From Kiritimatiellia bacterium (GTDB lineage Bacteria; Verrucomicrobiota; Kiritimatiellia; RFP12; UBA1067): a DNA stretch of 64,000 nt. Both the position numbers and the translations under genes were made by a program. The stretch lies in assembly GCA_017454745.1 (NCBI GenBank), contig JAFTCL010000083.1:53029-117028 (forward strand), in the 5' to 3' direction. The notes under the pieces were generated by a model. It saw only the letters and a program-made list of their open reading frames with translations. It did no database searches and was not told where the DNA came from. Positions 59,056 to 64,000 of this stretch are shown one piece after another; the stretch's first letter is position 1; every line of letters begins with the position of its first letter.

Positions 59056-60666
59056 TCAGAAGATTGTAACTTCGTATTTCAGGGTAAGTTTGTCACCGGC
59101 TTTAAGCGTCACCGGCGCGGCGTACATTGGCACCGGATTGGCAAAACGGTGGTCGGCCCACGTGTAAATCCGTTCCGTCGGCAACGGTGACAGTTCCTTG
59201 ATGGTGATGCCGTGACCGGACTGCGGGTCGGTATAGGTTACCGAGGTCATCTCCTTCGGGCCGGCGGTGTTTTTCGTGGCGTTCGGAGTGCCGCCCTCGG
59301 CGGTTACCGCGAACTTGCGGACAAAATCCGCCATCCGGCAGGAAAACCCGCCGTAACTTTCTGGCCGTCGCCCATCGATATTTACCTCGTCGCGCGCGGT
59401 GAAGAGATGGGTGGAGGTAATCCGGTAGCGGCCTTTGTCATCCGGCGCGGATATTTGGACGGTACGGTCTTCGTCCATCAACACCTTGCCGGGTTCGTTG
59501 CGCGGCCCGTACCAAAGCTTGAGTTTGACCTCGCAAGCCGCCCCCATGGGCTTGATGTCAAAGTCGCGGATAACGGTCATCCCGTCCGGGAACAGATTGT
59601 TCGCGGCCGGGTTGCGCGGTTCCCAATAGTTAAGTCCGTTGATGAATTTCCAGCAGAACCACAACCCCAGATGCCACGGGTGGTCCTTCGGGCGCGAATC
59701 GGTGATGCAGCGTCCGTCCGGCAGACAGAGCGGGTGGATGAAAGGCTTGTTCTCGCGGGTGGCGAGGTTGAATTTCCAGACCGGCTTGCCGTTGCGCGAA
59801 AGTTGTACCCCCTCGATGGTCTTTTCGATCTTATCATTGGCGGAGACCGCGATTCGGTCGGGCAGTTCTCCCATCGCCCATTCCGCGGCGGTCAGCAAGT
59901 GCAGTTGAAACTCCATCTTGCCGAAATCGCGGGCGTTGTGGCCGAGCGCGGAGTAAAAAATCCGGCCTTTGCCGTAGGTCTTGCACCATTCCAAAACGTG
60001 TCCGCCGATCTTGGGGCAGCCGTATTTGTCGGTCTTCCGGGATTCTTCAAGCACATCCTTCCAGTCCAAAATCAGTAACGGGCGTACGTTTTCCTCGTCC
60101 GGGTGGTTCAGATAAATCTCGTCATCTTCCCAAACGTAATTTTCCGGCAGACAGGCGATCGCGGGATGGGAGCGGTCAACATGGGTGAACGGAACCTTCT
60201 GGTGCTTTGAGTAATGGCGCTCAAACGCCCCGCCCAGAAACTTGCGCCACCGTTCCGAACCGCGCTCGTTGGCGCTGGAAGAGTGGAGCGCGACCACGCC
60301 GCCGCCGTTCTCCACAAAGGCGTAGAAAGCGTCGCGCTGGGCGTCGGTTTGAAACTGCTCGTGGTTGGTAACCGCGAACACCACGCATTTAATCTGCTTG
60401 AAGGCGTCCGAAACGAACACCGCCGGGTCGTCGGTCACCAGGCATGGGTAACCGTTGGCGTTGAAATACTTGGAGATTTCATCCGCTGCTGCCGGTGTCG
60501 ATTCGTGAAAATAGGCGCCCTTGTCAACCACCTCACCGGTCTTTTGGTTTTTAACCCATTTCCAACGGGTGTAAACCAGCACTTTGGCTGGGGGCGCGTC
60601 AGCCGCAAAAAGCGGCAGCGCGGTGGCGAACAGCGCGGACAGCGCGAAAAGCACGATTTTTTTCAT
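59056..60666 (-). CDS. ThuA-like and DUF6807 two-domain secreted protein
   Basis: This 536-residue protein has a signal peptide (MKKIVLFALSALFATALPLF). Residues about 28-280 are a ThuA-like trehalose-utilisation domain: VLVYTRWKWV, HEQFQTDAQRDAFYAFVENGGG, VVALHSSSANERGSERW, FLGGAFERHYSKH and GRIFYSALGHNARDF. Residues about 300-535 match DUF6807 (PF14100, often named PmoA): PFIHPLCLPDGRCITDS, HPWHLGLWFCWKFINGLNYW. Both domains occur in PVC sugar-catabolic clusters. The gene overlaps the preceding oxidoreductase stop by one base (TAATG), so the pair is translationally coupled. The chemistry is unassigned, but carbohydrate oxidation is likely. Confidence 0.82.
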   Translation of the reverse strand: MKKIVLFALSALFATALPLFAADAPPAKVLVYTRWKWVKNQKTGEVVDKGAYFHESTPAAADEISKYFNANGYPCLVTDDPAVFVSDAFKQIKCVVFAVTNHEQFQTDAQRDAFYAFVENGGGVVALHSSSANERGSERWRKFLGGAFERHYSKHQKVPFTHVDRSHPAIACLPENYVWEDDEIYLNHPDEENVRPLLILDWKDVLEESRKTDKYGCPKIGGHVLEWCKTYGKGRIFYSALGHNARDFGKMEFQLHLLTAAEWAMGELPDRIAVSANDKIEKTIEGVQLSRNGKPVWKFNLATRENKPFIHPLCLPDGRCITDSRPKDHPWHLGLWFCWKFINGLNYWEPRNPAANNLFPDGMTVIRDFDIKPMGAACEVKLKLWYGPRNEPGKVLMDEDRTVQISAPDDKGRYRITSTHLFTARDEVNIDGRRPESYGGFSCRMADFVRKFAVTAEGGTPNATKNTAGPKEMTSVTYTDPQSGHGITIKELSPLPTERIYTWADHRFANPVPMYAAPVTLKAGDKLTLKYEVTIF

Positions 60667-62042
60667 TAGGCATTCTTCTCCTTTTTAAGCCGGTCATAGG
60701 CGCGTTGCGCGCCGTAGGGGGCGCGTTCCGGCCGGGACAACATCGCGTTGGCTTCCGCGTCGTTCACAAAACGTTCGGCCTTCCAGTCCCACTCCAGCTT
60801 GCGGCCGAGCTTCATGCCGATCCACGCGAGCAGACAGGCGCTGCAGGAACGGTGCGCGGTTTCGGGCGGCACCACGGAAGATTTGCGGGATTTGATGCAG
60901 TCGATGAAATGCTGGTGGTGCGAGCCGGGATGCCGGTAGAGCGTCACTCCGGGGGTACCATCGATCAGCTTGGGATCGCTTGCGTCCAGCGCCTTGAGCG
61001 GACGTCCCGGGGCCACGGGATCGCTTGCCGTCATTTTGGCGGCGCCGCGGCTAACGAAGATCCATCCCTTTTCCCCGATGAACCTGATGCCGTTCGGGAA
61101 TTTGTCCCAAATCCGCATCGTGACCCCGTCGGGATAGGTCATGGTGATATCATATTCGCCGTGTACGTCCCACAGTCCGCCGGTAAGGAATTTCGCCTTG
61201 CCTTCGATGTATTTCGGCCCGATCGACTCCCAATCCATACCCCAATGCGCGATGTCGAGGTGGTGTGACCCCCAGCCGGTAATCATTCCGGCGCCGAACT
61301 GTTCGCAGCGGAGCCAGCCGGGGCGCGACCCCACGTCCCGCTGGGAGTGTACGCGGTCCTCGGTGTAGAACACATTCGGGGTGGAGCCAAGCCAGAAATC
61401 GTAATCCAGATTCTCCGGCACCGGCATTTCTTTGGTCGAACCGCCGGGCGGATCGCCGGGCAACCCGATCTCGATGTGTTTCACCTTGCCGATTCGGCCC
61501 TCGCGCACAAATTCGCAGCCTTTGATGAAGTGGTCCCACGAACGCTGCTGCGAACCAAGCAGGAAGATTCGGTTGTTTTCGCGCAGGGCGTCGCTGAAGA
61601 TGCGCCCTTCGCGGATGGTCAGCGACGTAGGTTTTTGCATATATACATCCTTGCCGGCGAACGCCGCTTCTACCGCAATCTGGGCGTGCCAGTGGTCGGG
61701 GGTGGAGATGGATATGGCATCGACATCCGACCGCGCCAGCACCTCGTGGAAATCGCGGAATCCGGCGATAGAACCCGGCGTTCCCTGCTTCTCATAGGCG
61801 GATTCAATCCGTTTCTGCATGGCCTGAAGCCGTTTTGAATCCAGATCGCAGGCGGCGACGTAACGCGCCCCTTTTACTTTGAGAAATCCCGACACGTCCA
61901 TGTCGCGGGCAATGCGCCCGCAACCGATTTGGGCAAGCTGGATGGTGTGGCTGGGAGAATTTTCGCCCAATACCCGCGCCGGGATAATGGTCGGGAAAGC
62001 CGATGCCGCGATTGCGGACTTAATGAAATTCCTGCGGTTCAT
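60666..62042 (-). CDS. Tat-exported Gfo/Idh/MocA family oxidoreductase
   Basis: This 458-residue protein begins with a Tat-type leader, MNRRNFIKSAIAASAFPTII. The dinucleotide-binding motif is AQIGCGRIARDMDVSG, then YVAACDLDSKRL, and the catalytic Lys is in DVYMQKPTSLTIREG with the following GSQQRSWDHF. Exported family members usually keep a tightly bound cofactor and act on extracytoplasmic sugars. The ATG at 62042 gives the Tat motif at the very N-terminus; the longer open frame upstream is AT-rich leader. It is followed by ThuA-DUF6807 with a one-base overlap. A promoter with an operator-like palindrome lies upstream. Confidence 0.9.
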   Translation of the reverse strand: MNRRNFIKSAIAASAFPTIIPARVLGENSPSHTIQLAQIGCGRIARDMDVSGFLKVKGARYVAACDLDSKRLQAMQKRIESAYEKQGTPGSIAGFRDFHEVLARSDVDAISISTPDHWHAQIAVEAAFAGKDVYMQKPTSLTIREGRIFSDALRENNRIFLLGSQQRSWDHFIKGCEFVREGRIGKVKHIEIGLPGDPPGGSTKEMPVPENLDYDFWLGSTPNVFYTEDRVHSQRDVGSRPGWLRCEQFGAGMITGWGSHHLDIAHWGMDWESIGPKYIEGKAKFLTGGLWDVHGEYDITMTYPDGVTMRIWDKFPNGIRFIGEKGWIFVSRGAAKMTASDPVAPGRPLKALDASDPKLIDGTPGVTLYRHPGSHHQHFIDCIKSRKSSVVPPETAHRSCSACLLAWIGMKLGRKLEWDWKAERFVNDAEANAMLSRPERAPYGAQRAYDRLKKEKNA

Positions 62043-62120
62043 AGCAAGTTTCCTCTTGTTAGGCGGTTGGCTCTTCACGGCGGGGATAAGCCGCAACGCC
62101 CCTCTTAAATGCACTTCCCC

Positions 62121-62163
62121 ACTTGTTGTAAACAAGTTTAGCACAAACCACTATAACAAGCAA
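62121..62163 (-). promoter_or_regulatory. Operator-overlapped promoter of the Gfo/Idh-ThuA pair
   Basis: On the minus strand, TTGCTT (62163-62158) and TAAACT (62140-62135) are spaced 17 bases apart. A palindrome, ACTTGTT-gta-AACAAGT (62121-62137), overlaps the -10 region, where a bound repressor would block transcription. The rest of 62043-62325 contains no gene. Confidence 0.45.
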
Positions 62164-62325
62164 AGCGAAACCGTATCAAAAAAAAACTTGCGGTTTGAAA
62201 AGGTAAACGCAAGTCTCTCGTGCATTTACTTCTGCAAACCACACAAATTAAAATTTACGGGTAATACCGCTTTACTTTTCCATCCGTCCGGCCTATCATA
62301 TTCCGGCAGTTGAGGAACGTTTGTT

Positions 62326-63675
62326 ATGCAATCAAAGTCGCGGGTGCAGGCTATGTCGTCCTACAGTTTCGCTCTAAAGTTGTTAGCTGGCAGATTCGTT
62401 AAAGCAGCGATAACATGCGTCGCCGCTTTCGGAGCGGTATTGTTATTGGTCGTGGGCTGCCAATCGGCAACGTGCGAAAAACCGTTAAAAGGCGACAGGT
62501 GCCTGCTCGTAACCGACACCGAAGGGAACCCGCTGCCCGGCGTAAAATTTATTGTGTATACAGATAGGGTTTACCTTAGATTCGGTGGTATAAAGTCTGA
62601 CCGGCAACGGCATCAATGCGTAACAGACAATAACGGAATGTGGCATGGTTTTCCTGCGTCCACCATGAAAGTCGAGATTCTGGACCAATCGCTCTCCAAG
62701 GAAGGATACAGTTACGAAAGGTGGCTTAATCCATTAATCTACAACCAGCTTGATCATAGCACCGTAAAGTCCCCTTTCGTTCTGCGGATGCGGTGGATAC
62801 TGGACGAGAAGAGCTTCCTGCTCGACCCGCTTGACGACACTGGCAGGGCCTTTAACGCGCGGTCGCCCTCTTTTGAGTTCAAGGCGGGCGATGCCGCGAG
62901 GACGGAGGGCGTTGACCTGTTTTACGGGGTGTGCGAGACGCCTGGTGTGGCGGGCTACGTGCATTCGGAGCGGTACGACGATTTTCTTGTCCGCCCCGCG
63001 TATGACGCCGCTTCCGGCAAATGGGAGGCCGCCTTCATCGTCACCAACGCTGGGTGCGGCATCATAGCGACCACCAACCGGGTGTTCATGGCGCCGGCGG
63101 ACGGCTACCGGACGGAGGTCGCGGTGCCGCAGGAGGTGCTGGACCACCCGGCGTTCACGCTGTACCTGAGGACGCGCGAGCCTCGGCTGTACGCGATGCT
63201 GCCGTTTTCCAGGTCTGCCCATCACCCGGACCGGGACCTCGGCATCGCGTTCAGGACGGCGCTGGTCAACCCCTACGGCGGGCGGGAGCTGGAGCGTGAC
63301 GGCAGAACGGGGAAATTTTATAATGATTTGCGGGAGGAGGCGCTGCGCGCGCTGTTGGTGGAACGCAAGTACCCACCGAGACCGGACATCGATGCGCGGA
63401 TGGAGAATTACAAAAAACGGAATGAACTTTCTACAAAGATGCGGGAACTTCGAACGAAAGACACACATGTTCGACGCGAGATTGAGATGATAAAGACATC
63501 AATGAAGGGCGAACCAAAATCGAAAATCGACAAGGCGTATGAAAAACAGCAGAAGTGGATAAAAGAAACCGATGGTATTTTTCGCGAATATCGAAAAGAA
63601 CTTATCCGTCTAGAGAAGGAGGCGCACACGCTGAACCTGCCGGATGAAAGCCAAAAGGACGAAGTGGACGAATGA
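62326..63675 (+). CDS. Lipoprotein of unknown function with a C-terminal coiled coil
   Basis: This is a protein of up to 449 residues with a lipobox (LLLVVGC) near residue 44; the actual start could be at a later ATG in the leader. A short beta-rich region follows (CLLVTDTEGNPLPGVKFIVYTD, then VTDNNGMWHGFPASTMKVEI), resembling a carboxypeptidase-regulatory-like fold. The middle (about 180-330) is not recognised. Residues about 350-440 are charged helices rich in K/E/R (RKEL, MRELRTKDTHVRREIEM), probably a coiled coil. DNA at about 62850-63330 is much richer in GC than the rest of the gene. The stop overlaps an ATG at 63672. Confidence 0.65.
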   Translation: MQSKSRVQAMSSYSFALKLLAGRFVKAAITCVAAFGAVLLLVVGCQSATCEKPLKGDRCLLVTDTEGNPLPGVKFIVYTDRVYLRFGGIKSDRQRHQCVTDNNGMWHGFPASTMKVEILDQSLSKEGYSYERWLNPLIYNQLDHSTVKSPFVLRMRWILDEKSFLLDPLDDTGRAFNARSPSFEFKAGDAARTEGVDLFYGVCETPGVAGYVHSERYDDFLVRPAYDAASGKWEAAFIVTNAGCGIIATTNRVFMAPADGYRTEVAVPQEVLDHPAFTLYLRTREPRLYAMLPFSRSAHHPDRDLGIAFRTALVNPYGGRELERDGRTGKFYNDLREEALRALLVERKYPPRPDIDARMENYKKRNELSTKMRELRTKDTHVRREIEMIKTSMKGEPKSKIDKAYEKQQKWIKETDGIFREYRKELIRLEKEAHTLNLPDESQKDEVDE

Positions 63676-63737
63676 AAACCGCGTTGCTGTTGTGCCTACT
63701 GTGCCTTAACTTTTTGTCCTGTTTTATGATGGCTTGA
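63672..63737 (+). pseudogene. Truncated signal-peptide frame
   Basis: An ATG overlapping the previous stop (ATGA) opens a frame MKTALLLCLLCLNFLSCFMM that stops after 21 residues at 63737. It reads as a signal peptide, with a lipobox-like LSC, without a mature protein. The high-GC frame that follows in another phase may be the missing body of a broken gene. Confidence 0.4.
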
Positions 63738-63781
63738 CACTTTCTTGTTGACCTAAAGAAAGAAACAAAGAGCTGAAAACG

Positions 63782-64000
63782 GTGGATGAGGCGGTGAGCG
63801 TGAGACGCATGGAATGGATTCGGAAAGAGAGGACATGGACGGCGACCAACTCGGCCGGGCGCGGCGCCTCGGCGCGGGCGTTCGGCCGCGTCGGGTCCGG
63901 CGTCACCCCGGCAGTTTACTGCTTCTCGCTCGGCAGCTCGACCGACCCGCTTTCCCGCGACACCGACGGGGACGGCTGCGAGTGCGACCTGCTGGTTACC
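63782..64000 (+). CDS. 3'-partial high-GC frame with a TSP3-like motif
   Basis: A frame open from 63752 (GTG candidate at 63782) runs off the window edge. It reads SAGRGASARAFGRVGSGV and then SRDTDGDGCECDLLV. The DTDGDG calcium-type motif and the strong GC bias resemble the N-terminal half of the giant RCC1/TSP3 protein at 12075. It may be another TSP3 protein, or the body of the gene whose signal peptide is at 63672, separated from it by a stop codon and a frame change. Confidence 0.4.
   Translation, partial: MDEAVSVRRMEWIRKERTWTATNSAGRGASARAFGRVGSGVTPAVYCFSLGSSTDPLSRDTDGDGCECDLLVT

Overview
The window looks like chromosome from an uncultured, carbohydrate-degrading member of the Verrucomicrobiota/Kiritimatiellota group (PVC superphylum), probably gut- or sediment-associated. 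This is inferred from gene content, not from a marker tree. The indicators are a PEP-CTERM protein, very large secreted proteins with thrombospondin-3-like calcium repeats and LamG-like modules, a 3-keto-disaccharide hydrolase (DUF1080) protein, a ThuA-DUF6807 protein beside a Tat-exported Gfo/Idh oxidoreductase, and many scattered glycoside hydrolases. No rRNA, tRNA, CRISPR array, intact IS element or phage was seen.

Layout. 0-5.3 kb: the 3' part of a huge exported protein with two PA14-like units, then a two-gene chromate-transporter-family pair. 5.3-10.1 kb (minus strand): a sialic acid operon (kelch-mutarotase/SSS symporter fusion, N-acetylneuraminate lyase, AGE-family 2-epimerase) behind a consensus promoter. 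10.1-11.8 kb: a cassette of two YbjQ-fold proteins and a PrsW-like membrane protease whose N-terminus appears frameshifted. 12.1-18.4 kb: a 1,895-residue RCC1/TSP3/beta-helix protein with an abrupt change in base composition, followed by a PEP-CTERM protein. 18.4-22.0 kb: an IS remnant, gnd, an AsmA-like protein and a HAD phosphatase. 22.3-26.4 kb: potABCD. 26.6-29.0 kb: a CsgG-like protein and a B12-type radical SAM enzyme. 29.0-36.3 kb: a beta-helix carbohydrate-active protein, rarA, a TPR membrane protein and a GH95-like enzyme.

36.4-44.2 kb: a GH43-like enzyme, hisF, queF, an MlaE/MlaF transporter pair, rfbC, a second GH43-like enzyme and a secreted FAD oxidoreductase. 44.2-46 kb: ruvC and serC (minus). 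46-54.7 kb: a glycerophosphodiesterase fused to three repeated modules of about 344 residues, then GH127 and GH3 enzymes. 54.7-62 kb: stand-alone coaB, a nucleoside-type MFS permease, the DUF1080 protein, a DtxR-type regulator, a metallophosphoesterase, ThuA-DUF6807 and Gfo/Idh. 62.3 kb to the end: a lipoprotein of unknown function and degenerate or partial high-GC coding sequence.

How it fits together. The theme is glycan scavenging: sialic acid import and cleavage to GlcNAc; arabinan/arabinoside-directed activities (two GH43-like, GH127, GH3); a GH95-like enzyme; and oxidoreductase/DUF1080-type sugar chemistry. Housekeeping genes (gnd, hisF, queF, ruvC, serC, rarA, coaB) are interspersed. 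Two palindromic operator-like sites lie in front of carbohydrate genes. The oddest features are the mosaic secreted proteins, the YbjQ-YbjQ-PrsW cassette and a HisF with an altered catalytic loop.
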